Below, one piece after another: positions 1 through 10,720 of a stretch of 64,000 nt of DNA. Position 1 is the stretch's first letter. The number at the start of each line of letters is the position of its first letter. Both the position numbers and the translations under genes were made by a program. The notes beneath the pieces were generated by a model. It did no database searches. It was not told where the DNA came from and saw only the letters and a list, made by a program, of their open reading frames with translations. Origin of the DNA: Ipomoea triloba (lineage: Eukaryota; Streptophyta; Magnoliopsida; Solanales; Convolvulaceae); contig NC_044923.1 of NCBI RefSeq assembly GCF_003576645.1, positions 20,672,479 to 20,736,478 of the forward strand. Direction: 5' to 3'.

Positions 1-189
1 CTAGTTCATTTTATATAATTTTCAAATATTTAAGTTTTATATATTATCACTAATTAAATATTACGAAAAAAAGAGTAAGTTGTTAACAAACATTGTTAAT
101 TGAATTTAATATATTGAATGAGGTGAAAGGTTAAAATAAAAAATAAAAAAATGAAAGGAGTATATACTTTACCACATTAAATGAGATGA

Positions 190-872
190 AATGAAATTAG
201 GCTTGGAAAAATTGTCCAACAGCTTGGGCCGAACAATATGCTTGGCGTAGTCGAGAACCAACTATTATTCTCGAGACCGTAGCTTATTATGATTTGTGGA
301 TTTGGCATGCACATTTTGGTTTGCTAAAGTCGAATAATGATATTAATGTGTTGGTGGAATCTCATTTGTTTGCAAACATTGCAAATGGTAAGCACCTCCT
401 GCTCATTATGTTATTCAAGAGAAAGAGTACAATACAGGATATTATTTAGCTGATGGTATATATCCGAAATGGGCAACCCTAGTACAAATTATTCATCAGC
501 CTCGGGGACCAAAGAGAAAGTTATTTGCAATGATGTAAGAAGCATGTAGAAAAGACGTAGAACGTGCATTTGGAGTCCTCCAATCAGGATTTGCAATAGT
601 CTAAGGACCAGTACGTTTTTGGGATAAACATGTATTGCACTATTGCATGATATAATGTCATCATGCATCATAATGCACAATATGATCATTGAGGATGAAC
701 GTGATGAACAAGCAAATATACAAAGTCAGAGAGAAGCACAGGCTCCTGAAGTTGACATAGGTAGAGATGAGAGTACTATCTTTCAAGAGTTTCTTACTCA
801 ACATTGGCAAATCAAAAATAAAGAAGCGCATTATGCGCTTCGTGATGCATTAATTGAGCATATGTGGGAATG
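190..872 (+). pseudogene. PIF/Harbinger transposase remnant (DDE nuclease part)
   Basis: Conceptual translation over several frames gives the C-terminal half of a plant Harbinger-type (HARBI1/ALP1-like) DDE nuclease. Recognisable blocks are YLADGIYPKWATLVQ near 440-490, RKDVERAFGVLQ near 550-585, GPVRFWDKH near 606-632 and HNMIIEDERDEQ near 672-710. In the intact family this enzyme cuts and moves the element together with a Myb-like partner protein. The copy is dead: there are stop codons at about 536 and 601, and a short duplicated stretch near 637-650 shifts the frame. The last open part runs from 643 to 873. No terminal inverted repeats or partner gene are visible. The family call is firm; the exact borders are not. 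Confidence 0.8.
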
Positions 873-1513
873 ATATGGTAATTATGAAAATTAAATGTAA
901 TGGATGTTGTGACACCCAAAAATTTCTGCTCCCAATTCTATACTTATTTGAATTTCCAAGTTACTCCTATTATTCCTCAATATTCATTTAGTCCTTCAAC
1001 CGTATTCATTGAACCCTACTCTTATGTTCACTTGAGATTTTTGGTTCCAAATATTATCCAATTGAATTCTTAAAGCTATCCTTATTTCTTTCCTAAGGTT
1101 CATTCATTCCTTGAATCACGTTCATTGACCCTTATTTCTATGTTCATGTTCATTGGAGTCTTGAGTCATATTCTTTTGGACCAATAATTCCTTGAACCAT
1201 ATAATATTTTATTATATTATATTATGTCATATTTTATAGCATATATATATGTTAGATATGTAAGTATATACGTATATAGTATATACATGTGTATATTAAT
1301 TATCTAATTATCCTCTGTATGAATATAGTACGTATATGATATATATATATATATATGTATACAGTAATTGTTGTATGTAGTAAGTATACATAGATATATA
1401 TATTATTTATTGTCCATGTATATCTATATATGTAGCTATTTTTTTTTTCTTATACTATGCTAATATAAATTATATGTATGTATACTATAGTATGTATATA
1501 AGCCGTGTGTATG

Positions 1514-1516
<3 letters not shown>
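873..1516. other. AT-rich stretch without a gene
   Basis: No coding signal is visible. A sequence starting TGTGACACCC at about 908 resembles the first bases of some plant gypsy LTRs, and the part to 1200 repeats words such as CATTCATT and CTTGAACC. No matching right end was found, so I do not call an LTR. From 1200 to 1516 the DNA is simple TA/GTATAC-type sequence. Confidence 0.4.

Positions 1517-1560
<44 letters not shown>
1517..1560. repeat. (TA)n microsatellite, left flank of palindromic element 1
   Basis: An uninterrupted TA run directly abuts a palindromic element. A second TA run (1771-1801) lies on the other side, so the element sits inside a TA microsatellite. Confidence 0.95.
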
Positions 1561-1564
<4 letters not shown>

Positions 1565-1568
1565 TTTA

Positions 1569-1764
1569 TTCAAATGTGGCCGCGCCCTTACGTGCGGCCG
1601 TGCGGTTTACACCACTCAATGTTAAGAAATGCACCACTCAATATTACGAAATGCACCACTCAATGTTATTGAGTGGTGCATTTCGTAATATTGAGTGGTG
1701 CATTTCTTAACATTGAGTGGTGTAAACCGCACGGCCGCACGTAAGGGCGCGGCCACACCTGAAC
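1569..1764. mobile_element. TA-flanked palindromic (foldback) element, copy 1
   Basis: This is an almost perfect inverted repeat. The left arm at about 1578-1664 pairs with the right arm at about 1668-1754 around a three-base centre. The arms begin GGCCGCGCCCTTACGTGCGG and contain repeated words of the type GCACCACTCAATRTTA. The outer bases read TTCAAATG on the left and CACCTGAACATG on the right. There is no coding capacity, so it would depend on enzymes made elsewhere. Related copies lie at 4150-4440, 5545-6645, 57625-57834 and 63520-63752. The superfamily is uncertain; TA-targeting Mutator-like elements are one possibility. Confidence 0.8.
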
Positions 1765-1767
1765 ATG

Positions 1768-1803
<36 letters not shown>

Positions 1804-2068
1804 AGATGATGATTGGAGGTTACTATTTCAAAATTTGGGAGTTACATGAGTTATGCATTCATAGGAGCTATTTTAAGATAATTGATGAGATCTTCCTTGA
1901 ATTTATAGGAGCTAGCCGACAATCCGACATCACTTATTGTATAGTGAACATATGTATAATAGATCTTACCAAATCAGCAATACTACTTTCTATTGGTTCC
2001 CATTTTAGACCAGTCATTTTTAGGAGTTTTAATGTTTACAAATTTTTATAACTCAAAATTTTCATTTT

Positions 2069-2156
2069 CGCAAACTATATCTTCAACCTATGAACCTATT
2101 TGCAGACATATTCGCAAACTATATCTTCAACCTATGAACCTATTTGCAGACATATT
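2069..2156. repeat. 44-nt direct tandem duplication
   Basis: The unit beginning CGCAAACTATATCTTCAACC occurs at 2069 and again at 2113 with no visible difference. Confidence 0.9.
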
Positions 2157-2342
2157 AAGAAATAAAGTAAGTCAATTTAATTTCAAAAATCAACACTAAA
2201 TTATACATTTCTGCGCATAAAGATTTAAAAGTTTTTTCTTACACCACTTCCATTATATACATGAAAATTTGTCCTTTTTATTATGAAATTGTAAGGTAAG
2301 CATATATTGTAAGTTTGTTGGAAGAATAAGTCGAATTTACAC

Positions 2343-2346
<4 letters not shown>

Positions 2347-2389
<43 letters not shown>
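2347..2389. repeat. (TA)n microsatellite
   Basis: A plain TA run of about 43 bases. Apparent short open frames rich in Tyr and Ile over it are products of the repeat. Confidence 0.95.
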
Positions 2390-2391
<2 letters not shown>

Positions 2392-2589
2392 CAAAAGATA
2401 TATAACACAAATAATGGGATATATTTTACAGAAAAATGATCTCAACACTACTAGTACAAAATTAGTACAAGGGACTTAATTTATAGAAAATTAATCTCAC
2501 CACAATTTGGTTAGAAACCAAAATAGTACACATTATATAAAAATATATAAGGGATTTAAATTTTAACAAATAATCCCACGTACCAAGAA

Positions 2590-3374
2590 AATTGAAGAAG
2601 AGACGAAGAATCCAAGTCGTGTAATATCTACACTATCCTTAAAACCGATTCCGTACCTCCCGAGGGTGTTAGGAGCGTTGTACTGTCGATCTCCCAGGAT
2701 AAAATGCATCAATGATACTATGTTTGAGTAGTCAAATAATAGTACCTATGTTTGAGTAGTCAAATAATAGTACCTATGTTTGAGTAGTCAAATAATAGTA
2801 CCTATGTTTGAGTAGTCAAATAATAGTACCTATGTTTGAGTAGTCAAATAATAGTACCTTCAGCGAACTAAAACAACAAGCTTGTTTTTGGAGGATGCTT
2901 ATATCTTTAATCGGATAAAGAAAAGCAAATTTTTAACCCAACGACCAGAAGGCAGAACCATTAACCCAAGTTGTGGTTCACACCAAAGTTGAATCCATGA
3001 CCACAAGTTCATAGGCCAAGCCAAACCAATGATCACCTAAGTTGATGATTACCCAAGCCTCTAAGCTATACAATTCAATAAGACTTAGAAAGGTTCTTGT
3101 ATAAATAGTAGTGCAAACCCACTTTTCAAACCAATGTGGGACAAAAGCTATTTTAAAGCTTTTCCCCCTATTTTCCAACTCCAATGGGTCTACTTCAAGA
3201 ACTAATTTTTCATTCACCCTATTATCCGTTTTGAGTATACAATATATCAATCTTTTCGTCTAACTACGAAGAACCCGAATCCATTTTGACCCGATCCGAA
3301 TCGGAAGTTGACCCACATATAATTGTACCATAAAATAGCCACTTAAAATGCCATTTATGCTATTTTTTCCAACA
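2590..3374 (-). mobile_element. LTR fragment related to element D
   Basis: The stretch aligns in order with the D LTR at 20131-21502. Shared blocks are ACTATCCTTAAAACC (2630), CCAATGTGGGACAAA (about 3132), CATTCACCC (3212), TCTTTTCGTCTAACTACGAA (about 3252) and GAACCCGAATCC (about 3271). It ends TTTTCCAACA at 3374, as D does. It is clearly older than D, with many substitutions and a region replaced by a 28-nt tandem repeat. Orientation matches D (minus). The border at 2590 is approximate, and whether it is a solo LTR or a truncated copy cannot be told. Confidence 0.75.
2718..2857. repeat. 28-nt tandem repeat, five copies
   Basis: Five identical units of CTATGTTTGAGTAGTCAAAT plus AATAGTAC start at 2718, 2746, 2774, 2802 and 2830. 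There are no spacers between units, so it is not CRISPR-like. It lies inside the old D-type LTR fragment. Confidence 0.95.
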
Positions 3375-3500
3375 TATATTTGGTCCTTAGTTGTTAGTTA
3401 TCAGTTGAGAATATAGTCCTTAATTAGTTACATCATTTGTAAAACTTGTCTTTTTAGTTTGGACTTTAAGATATTATTTAGAGTACAAAAATAAATATTA

Positions 3501-3842
3501 CTACCTCCGTCCCATTTTATGTGTCTGATTCGGTTAACGAAACTTGACTGAAGTTATTTTTAATCCAATTTTTCATAATATTAAGTTTAGTATTAATATA
3601 CAAAATTTATATATTTAGAAACTACACTAAATGTACTATTAAACACAAAAAATCAAATTTAAAAATGAGTAAAAATTACTAAAGAAAATAAACAAAGAAG
3701 AAAGAGTTGGTTTGACCAATGAATAGTAAATAAACAAAGAAGAAAGAGTTGGTTTGACCAATGAATAGTAAATAAACAAAGAAGAAAGAGTTGGTTTGAC
3801 CAATGAATAGTAAATAAGACAGGTAAAATGGGACAGAGGGAG
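3501..3842. mobile_element. Stowaway-type MITE 1
   Basis: The ends CTACCTCCGTCCC (3501) and GGGACAGAGGGAG (to 3842) form the inverted termini typical of plant Stowaway/Tc1-mariner MITEs. A TA target precedes the left end; the right one reads AA. The interior contains a 42-nt stutter (see 3686-3817). Non-coding. Confidence 0.85.
3686..3817. repeat. 42-nt direct repeats, three copies, inside MITE 1
   Basis: The unit AAATAAACAAAGAAGAAAGA and its continuation recurs at offsets of exactly 42 nt, with anchor bases at 3689, 3731, 3773 and 3815. Copies look identical. The same period occurs at three other unrelated loci, which suggests an assembly artefact. Confidence 0.9.
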
Positions 3843-4149
3843 AATGTGAATGATTTCTAGCTTTTTTTTTCTTCTTTTTTTTATGAAGAAAAAACAGCCC
3901 AACATCAACTTCTGAAAGTTATTGAATCCCATGAAATTACCAAAGGTTGACTGAGATGACTTGTACAAAGTTAGCATAGTTTCTTAACTACAAAGGGTAA
4001 AATTCCCTATTTTCAATGCATGACAAAATAATGAAAGCATAAATCAATGTGATTCGGTGAAGATTAGCGCTTAGTGCCCACAAAATGTCTACCTCACTGC
4101 TGTTAATATTAATCTCACATGGAAAATAATATATATATATATATAGTAG

Positions 4150-4440
4150 AGTTCAGGTGCGGCCGCGCCTTAACGTGCGGTCAGTGCGACCACACCACTA
4201 TGTATACAAATATACACAACTCAATGTTAGAAAATGCACAACACAAATATGCACTATCAGGTGCGCATTACCAAAAAACACACCACCAAGTATGTAAATA
4301 TACACTATACAGTGTTTTTTGGTATTTTTGTATATTTTCATTATATTGTTGTGCATTTTTCTAACACTAGTGATGTATTTTGTTAACACAAGTGGTGCAT
4401 ATATACCGCACCGATTGCACGGGAAAGCGCGGCCACATTT
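4150..4440. mobile_element. TA-flanked palindromic element, copy 2
   Basis: The left end TTCAGGTGCGGCCGCGCC follows a TA tract (4130-4145). The right end reads GCGCGGCCACATTTTAAAAT. Between them are diverged words of the CACCACT / CTCAATGTTAG type and a partly inverted middle. It is shorter in homology and more decayed than copy 1. Non-coding. Confidence 0.7.
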
Positions 4441-4482
4441 TAAAATAACATTTAATAAAATTTCTCTAAACTTAAAATAATA

Positions 4483-4737
4483 CTTCCTCTGTCCACTTTA
4501 TTTATCCTATTTACTATTTATTAGTCAAACAAACTATTTCTTTTTTGTTTAATTTCTTTAGTACTTTTTACTTATTTTTAAATTTAATTTTGTGTTCAAT
4601 AGTACTTCTAGTGTAGTTTCTAAATATATAAATTTTGTATACAAATTCTAAACTTAATATTATAAAAAATGGAATTAAAAATTACTTTAGTCAAGCATCG
4701 TTAACTGAATTGGAAACATAAAATGGAGCGGAGGGAG
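4483..4737. mobile_element. Stowaway-type MITE 2
   Basis: The ends CTTCCTCTGTCC and GGAGCGGAGGGAG are inverted relative to each other and flanked by TA on both sides (4481-4482 and 4738-4739). The interior is AT-rich and resembles MITE 1 in reverse order (words such as TATTAGTCAAAC and TCAAGCATCGTTAACTGAAT). Non-coding. Confidence 0.85.
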
Positions 4738-4861
4738 TATTTAACTTCAACTCGCAAATATTATTTAAGTTTAGTAAAATGTTTGAAATCCTCAAACACA
4801 CATTTACTATATAAATATCCAACCACTGCTACTTATATCCTTATCCACAATTTACCCAATA

Positions 4862-5165
4862 GTTATACCATGGACCTGGGTCCACCTGCAAATTATACTG
4901 TGGACCGCGACATCAAGACGATGTCGTTTTGATTAATGAAAACAGCGGTATCCATTCCACGCACCTGCAGTATCAGTTCAACATAATTGCAGTATCAATT
5001 CAATACAACTGCAATTCCGGACAGATGAACGGTCTCTATTCCGCGCAACAACAGTTTCATTTCAACACAACTGCAGTATTAGTTCAACACCATTGCAGTG
5101 TCAGCCATGACCATGGTCCACGGTATAACAACTGGGGTCCACCTTGCAAGGTGGACCCATGTCTA
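4862..5165. repeat. CTGCAG-rich repeat element, copy 1
   Basis: This stretch is bounded by related words (TACCATGGACCTGGGTCCACC on the left, CCATGGTCCACGGTATAA and GGTGGACCCATG on the right). Inside, a unit of roughly 25 nt of the type CTGCAGTATCAGTTCAACA recurs several times. A second member lies at 56245-56560. It looks like a non-autonomous DNA transposon with subterminal repeats, but TSDs are not clear. Non-coding. Confidence 0.55.
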
Positions 5166-5472
5166 TTTACATACTGAATGTTCACAATTTAAATTGTGAA
5201 CATTTTAATAGAAATTGTGAACATTTAGTATATAAATTATATATATTGGATTCATGTCCATCTTGCAAGGTGGACCCAGATTCACAGAATAATTTGTCCA
5301 ATTTACCATTCATGAATTAACTATGTAAAAGAGTCTTAGTAGAGGCGATATTGATTCTTTGTGTTTCAGTAGGTTGAGAAAGTAGTTATGAACAAATACT
5401 ACATTGTCACAGACTCAATAGTACTCAAAAAAAAAATTTAACTATGTTACGTTGTTCATATAGGCAAGTTAT

Positions 5473-5474
<2 letters not shown>
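5166..5474. other. Stretch without a gene; contains a 22-nt perfect palindrome
   Basis: No coding signal. Bases 5180-5201 (GTTCACAATTTAAATTGTGA plus AC) are a perfect palindrome, and AAATTGTGAACATTT recurs just after it. A further TTGCAAGGTGGACCCA copy at about 5262-5279 repeats the right border word of the preceding element. Confidence 0.5.

Positions 5475-5541
<67 letters not shown>
5475..5541. repeat. (TA)n(GA)n microsatellite
   Basis: A TA run changes to GA at about 5519. It directly flanks the large GGCCGC element to its right. Confidence 0.95.
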
Positions 5542-5544
5542 ATA

Positions 5545-6645
5545 TTAATCAAATGCGGCCTTGCTATTAGGTGCGGTCATGTGGCCTAGTGTGCGTCGTT
5601 GGATTGTGTTGATCTGATGGTGGAGGTTATATATTAGGATTCAGGAAGTTTAATTCGCGTAATTTAAGTGGGGGCTTTATGGTAATTGTAAGTGGGAAGA
5701 TAATGTTAGAGTACAGAATGCACCAACAAACGTATTATTAAAACACACCATTCAACGTACTAAAATGCACTAGTTCTTAGATTAAAACACACCACTTAAC
5801 AACCACACACCAAATGCAACTACTCTCGTAAAATTCACCACCATGTGTATTAAAACACACCATTCTACGTTATAAAATGCACCACTGGACAAATTAAAAC
5901 ACACCATTCCCCACCATACTGAAATACACCACTCAATTCAAATGCACCAACAAAATTAAAACACACCATTTAACGTACGAAAATGCACCAGTTCTCAGAT
6001 TAAAACACACCACTTAACCACCACACACCAAATGCAACTACTCTCGTAAATTCACCACTATAAACACACCATTCTACGTTATAAAATGCACACTGGACAA
6101 ATTAAAACACACCATTCCCCACCCTACAGAAATACACCACTCAAATTCAAATGCACCAACAAAATTAAAACACACCATTATACGTTATAAAATGCACCAG
6201 TTCTCAGATTAAAACACACCACTTACCACCACACACCAAATACACATATTATTGCGAATTTCACAAATATTATCTCAAATATGAACCAGATTAATGTTGA
6301 TAATGCACAAACTATTGCGAATTACTCCATTCTCGTTCCTCTGTTTGAGTCGACCTATGCGTTTTGTTCGGAACGGAGCGCTCGTTGCTGGTGATGGAGT
6401 CCCTTCTACGCTCGTCAGGTCTTCGTTGCTCAGTGCTCGTCGACTTCAAGTCTGATCTCCGTCGTCGTCTGATCTGATTTTGAAACTGTAGTGAATTGTC
6501 AACATTATCCTTCTCGTTCGCGTATCTAAAGATGAAGCGCCTGTATTGTTTGGATTAATATGAAGCCTTAGATCATTGGATCTAATGGAGTAGATCAGGC
6601 CACACAGCCGCACGGGGAAGACAGGCCGCATCTGATGGGGCCTCT
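5545..6645. mobile_element. Large TA-flanked GGCCGCAC element, copy 3, with internal repeat array
   Basis: The left end TCAAATGCGGCCTTGCTATT and right end CAGGCCGCATCTGATG match the termini of the small palindromic elements and lie between a TA/GA tract and a TA tract. The interior is about 1.1 kb, with an array at 5720-6240 of words like AAAACACACCATTCAACGTA and AAATGCACCACT. These are organised in a higher-order unit of about 220-235 nt present twice plus a part. The right part (6320-6600) is GC-richer, with words such as GCTCGTCGACTTC, and may be a captured fragment. I see no transposase. Confidence 0.6.
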
Positions 6646-6654
6646 ATATATATA

Positions 6655-8030
6655 TATATATGGGCCCCTATTCAGGTGAGGACAACTTATTTTGAGGTCA
6701 ATGAGGTGTAATCTCAACCGTCCAATATAATGAACTAAAAGGCAGAGATTACAAATCAAATATATATAATTTACGCCAGATTTATGGTAAACAAGGGTAA
6801 ATAAGAGATTTGTGGTTAGGTATTAATTAAGGTAGGACATTTATTTACAAAGTTAGCATTTCATGATCACTGTAAATTTGTAATTATGGAATGAATGATG
6901 AGTATATCAGGGACGTGCATATTATAGCTTTACAAGGGAATAATGGCGTCAGTGAACATACTTGGAGTGCAAACAAGGAGCTTTTAGAGTTTGATTCTGC
7001 CATGACAACTATGGAAGTGGATTCGGAGTAAACATTTGGAAAAACAACCCACGAAAACGCAAAGACATCTACCATGCAAGGTATGTACTGATTCGTTATA
7101 TAGTTGTGCTACGTAATGATATAAAAACTGCAATATAAGCATTTAAAACGTGATATGTTGCTATTAAATGGTGTGAATAGTTGTGAAAATGGGAAAAAAG
7201 AATACATGTTGACAGTTTTTGTTGTGTGTCGGCTTGGGGGATTATGTGTGTTGTTTCTGTTAATTGTGTTTGACAACTGAAATATATAGAATTGAAAGAA
7301 TATAACTGATTGAATGTGGTTTTTTTTTTATTAAATGTATTATTCTGGCATTTCTAAACGATGAACTTGATGAGAGCTTGGGGTTTTCATATGGCAGCCA
7401 TAGGGTTGAGTTTGAGAATGCGTACTGTGGGGTGAATCCAAAAGGTGAACTTGATGAGAGTGCGGGGTATGTATTAAGTCGTTGTATATTTGTGGTCTAA
7501 AATGATATAAAAAACTGCAAGATGACTATTTGAAACGTAATATGTTGCCGTTAAATATTGTGAATATTAGTTAAAATGGAAAAAGGAATTCATGAATACG
7601 TTTTTTTGTTGTGTGCCAGTTTGTGGGATTATGTGTGTCGTGTTCTTAAATAATGTTTGACTACTGAAATATATAGAATTGAAAGCATACAACGGGATAC
7701 ATGTGATTTTTTTTATTAAATTTATTATTCTGAAATTTCTAAAAGATGAAGTTGATGTGAGTTTGGGGTTTTGATATGGCTACTGGTCGAGTTTGATGTT
7801 GACGTCTGTAATTATGTGCCACCTAGTTGAAAATAATGTGTCGAGCTAGTAACATGTGTGTGACAACTTGAATTGGTAGATTTGAGAGCATAATTTATTA
7901 CAGGAGTTTTAATTATACTGTGAACATAGTAGTTGACGTGTGTTGTGAGTGTGTTGATTTATAATAATGGTTTATTTACTGATATTTTGAATATGTCAAT
8001 ACAAAATGATAATGTATGCAAAAAAAATAA
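6655..8030. other. TA-flanked repeat with a tandemly duplicated exon/intron-like block
   Basis: After a TA tract the sequence GGGCCCCTATTCAGGTGAGG starts a stretch resembling other TA-inserted plant elements. Two blocks, about 7080-7394 and 7468-7779, are diverged copies of each other. Each starts with GTATGT (a 5' splice-site word), continues through AT-rich intron-like sequence with GATATAAAAACTGCA, and ends in GATGAACTTGATGAGAG or a close variant followed by GGGGTTTTCATATGG or a variant. The short segments between may be exon remnants of a captured or transposon gene. No open frame is long enough to name. Confidence 0.4.
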
Positions 8031-8110
8031 TCTATACTATATATAAAAGCATTATCCTCCTCTAGAATTTTCCCGCCCAAATGTAAGGGTATTTTAGTAA
8101 TATGGTAATT

Positions 8111-8141
<31 letters not shown>

Positions 8142-8974
8142 TTAATATTAATAATATTAATTATTATTATAGAATAATATTAATATTAATGATAGAATAA
8201 TATTAATTATAATTGGTTATAATAGGTTATTAGTAATTATGGTAATTATTATGATAGAATAATATTAATGAGATAAGAATGTGGTTTTGATTGTTACAAT
8301 TTTTTTTAATATTTATCTAAATATACTCATATTCTGGCCGAGATACAAAAATTATGAATGTCAATCGTATTTATTATATTATATATGCTAATAATATCTA
8401 ATAATTGTAATTGGCAAGTCCCATGTAAAATTAAATCAAATATTTATTATATTTTATTTTCAAATCATTTCCAACCAATTCTCAAATGGTAATAACCTAC
8501 TAACACGAATTGTTTGCTTACATAATATTATTTTATTAAATTAATTTGTTCATTAAATCGTAACAAATACTAGCATATTAATGTCACATATACACGGTAA
8601 TGTACATGCAATAAAATTGGTAATATTTATATATACACGAAAATTATCTTCAAAAAAAAATATACACGAAGATCACGTCCATAAAGTCATCATTTATTAG
8701 TAGAAAATTAAATCAAGAATATGATATATTATTGGAATTGAAAATTAAATCAAGAATATAACATATTATTGGAATTGAAAATTACAAAATAATATCTATT
8801 AATTATAAATTAATTTTTTCATTAAATAGTAACAAATACTTTCAATCATATTATATTATATATATGCTATCAAAAAAATACACGAATTACGAATTCTGGC
8901 TGATATACAAAAATTACGAATGTCAATCATATTATATTATATATATGCTAATATATTATGAATGTCAATCATAT

Positions 8975-8980
<6 letters not shown>

Positions 8981-9032
<52 letters not shown>
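8981..9032. repeat. (AAT)n microsatellite
   Basis: An uninterrupted run of AAT trinucleotides within the Helitron region. Confidence 0.95.
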
Positions 9033-9034
<2 letters not shown>

Positions 9035-9283
9035 TATAACTCATATGCATATTTGTGCCTTAATTGGCACCTAATTGATAGAAAATGAAAAAGGAAACGA
9101 AAATCACTATTGACTATAAATAAAAAAGATCCCTAATTGATTGAAAATGAAAAAGAAAACAGAAATTAATCATTAATACTAGAAAATGAAAATTGAAAAA
9201 GGGAATGAGAATTACTAATTGCCTGCAAATAACAAAAAAAAAAAAAAACAAAAACAAAAGGATCCCTACGCCATGCCTATAAA

Positions 9284-9466
9284 ATGATAGGATCAAACTT
9301 GGGTTTGTCTTCCCCCTGTGCACTACTCAAGAGATTCAAGAATTGGATCCTCTCTCTAAGGTTTTTCCAAGAATGGTGGTTGTCGTCATTCTCGGTCTTG
9401 ATCGTCATCGCCATTAACATTTCCATTGGTCCCGTATTCTCTCTCGGTTTTCTTCTTAATTTCTAA
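9284..9466 (+). CDS. Short open frame of 60 codons, function unknown
   Basis: A TATA-like word CTATAAAATG (about 9278-9287) overlaps the start of a 60-codon frame. Its C-terminal part is hydrophobic (WWLSSFSVLIVIAINIS), resembling one membrane segment. It has more balanced base composition than its surroundings, which could mean a captured gene piece inside the Helitron region. I do not recognise it, and it may not be expressed. Confidence 0.2.
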   Translation: MIGSNLGLSSPCALLKRFKNWILSLRFFQEWWLSSFSVLIVIAINISIGPVFSLGFLLNF

Positions 9467-10297
9467 GTTTCCCACATGTATGCATATGTTTATTAGCACG
9501 CCTTCCGTGTGTAGGAACATGTATGCATATGCTTAAAGATGGATCCTTTTTTGTTTTTAAGTCATTTTTATGTGATTTATTTTTGTATATACGTGATGAT
9601 CTAGCATTGAATCAGTTATTCGGACTTTGATGAAATGGTGGAGAAATGGCTTAGCATTAAAGTTATTGTTTTTACTATTAAAAGAAAAAACAAAAACAAA
9701 CTAACAAAAAAAAAACAAAAAATATAAACATATGCATCGATTGAATTGAAGTTTGAGGAATTACCGGAATTAGAAATGGTGAAACGAAAACTTTTGCATC
9801 CTTTTCAGCACAAACAATTAAAAAAAATATTTAGCAAACAATAGAAAAGGAAAATAAAAAATGGTTCATAATTCAATGATTAATATTAATAATGTTAGCA
9901 GTAAAAATGAAAAATGAAAAAGGAAATAAATTTACTTACAAGAAAAAATAGAAAACAGAACGAAATTAACTTACCAGAAAATGAACTAATAATAATAAGG
10001 TTACTAATAAAAAGGAAAATCCTAACAAAATTTTCATTTCGTGCTTTCTCGTCCAACCACTTTTGTCCAAACAATAGAAAATGAAAATTTATTGAGGAAA
10101 CAATAGAAAAGGAAATAAAAAAAAAAAAAGTAATTTAATGACTAATAATATTAACAATAAAAAAGATTAGAAAAATGAAAAAGAAAACATAATTTAATAG
10201 TCACAGACAGAATAATTATAGAATAAAATCTCTATTCTATTTAGTCATACCTTATATAGCCTAAACTACTACACATCATTCCCGTCATTTTCTTTAA

Positions 10298-10298
10298 T

Positions 10299-10334
<36 letters not shown>

Positions 10335-10361
10335 AATAATAATAATAATAATAATAATAAT
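10298..10361. repeat. (AAC)n(AAT)n microsatellite
   Basis: A trinucleotide run changes from AAC to AAT units. The leucine-rich open frame on the minus strand over it is a product of this repeat. Confidence 0.95.
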
Positions 10362-10441
10362 TTGGTTACCTTAATTACTTTACTTTCTATATTTTTGTAA
10401 TATCGTATCAACCATTTGGACATATAATTAAAAATATTGAA

Positions 10442-10560
10442 TCTATACTATATATAAAAGTAAAATCCTCCTATTTCATTTTCCCGCCCAAACTTTTGTA
10501 GTCAATTAATTAAATATTTTATTAGTCAAATAATTAATAAAGCTTGTGTAGTAAGAAAAT
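10442..10560 (+). mobile_element. Helitron 5' terminus (type 1)
   Basis: Begins TCTATACTATATATAAAAGT, followed by AAAATCCTCCTATTTCATTT and CCCGCCCAAACTTTTGTAGT. It matches the 5' end at 14048 closely for about 120 nt, so both belong to one family. Confidence 0.7.
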
Positions 10561-10633
10561 GTAAAATCGAAATGAACTAATATCTATTAATTGGTAATAT
10601 ATTGTTTTTATATTCACATATCAATACTATTAA

Positions 10634-10720
10634 TCTATACTATATATAAAAACAATTTCCTCCTCCCAAATTTTCCCCCCAAAACTTAGGGGTATTTTGG
10701 TAAAATCATTTATTTTATTT
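10634..10720 (+). mobile_element. Helitron 5' terminus (type 2)
   Basis: Begins TCTATACTATATATAAAAAC followed by AATTTCCTCCTCCCAAATTT and a GGGGTATTTTGGTAAAA block similar to that after the 8031 terminus. It lies only 192 nt from the previous 5' end, so one was inserted next to or inside the other. Confidence 0.65.

Larger units (their letters stand above)
1802..2589. other. Intergenic stretch without a gene; TA tract and a tandem duplication
   Basis: No conserved coding signal is seen. It holds a 44-nt duplication (2069-2156) and a TA tract (2347-2389). At about 2447 the words CACTACTAGTACAAAA resemble a CACTA-transposon end, but no partner end or TSD is visible. Confidence 0.5.

Noticed and set aside
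1474..1710. Open frame rich in Tyr and Ile
   Set aside because: It is generated by the TA microsatellite and then runs into the palindromic element; no conserved coding signal.
2447..2590. CACTA transposon end at CACTACTAGTACAAAA
   Set aside because: No partner end, TSD or subterminal hairpins; the word alone is not enough.
2718..2857. Regular 28-nt repeats as a CRISPR-like array
   Set aside because: Units are head-to-tail without spacers and lie in a plant LTR fragment.
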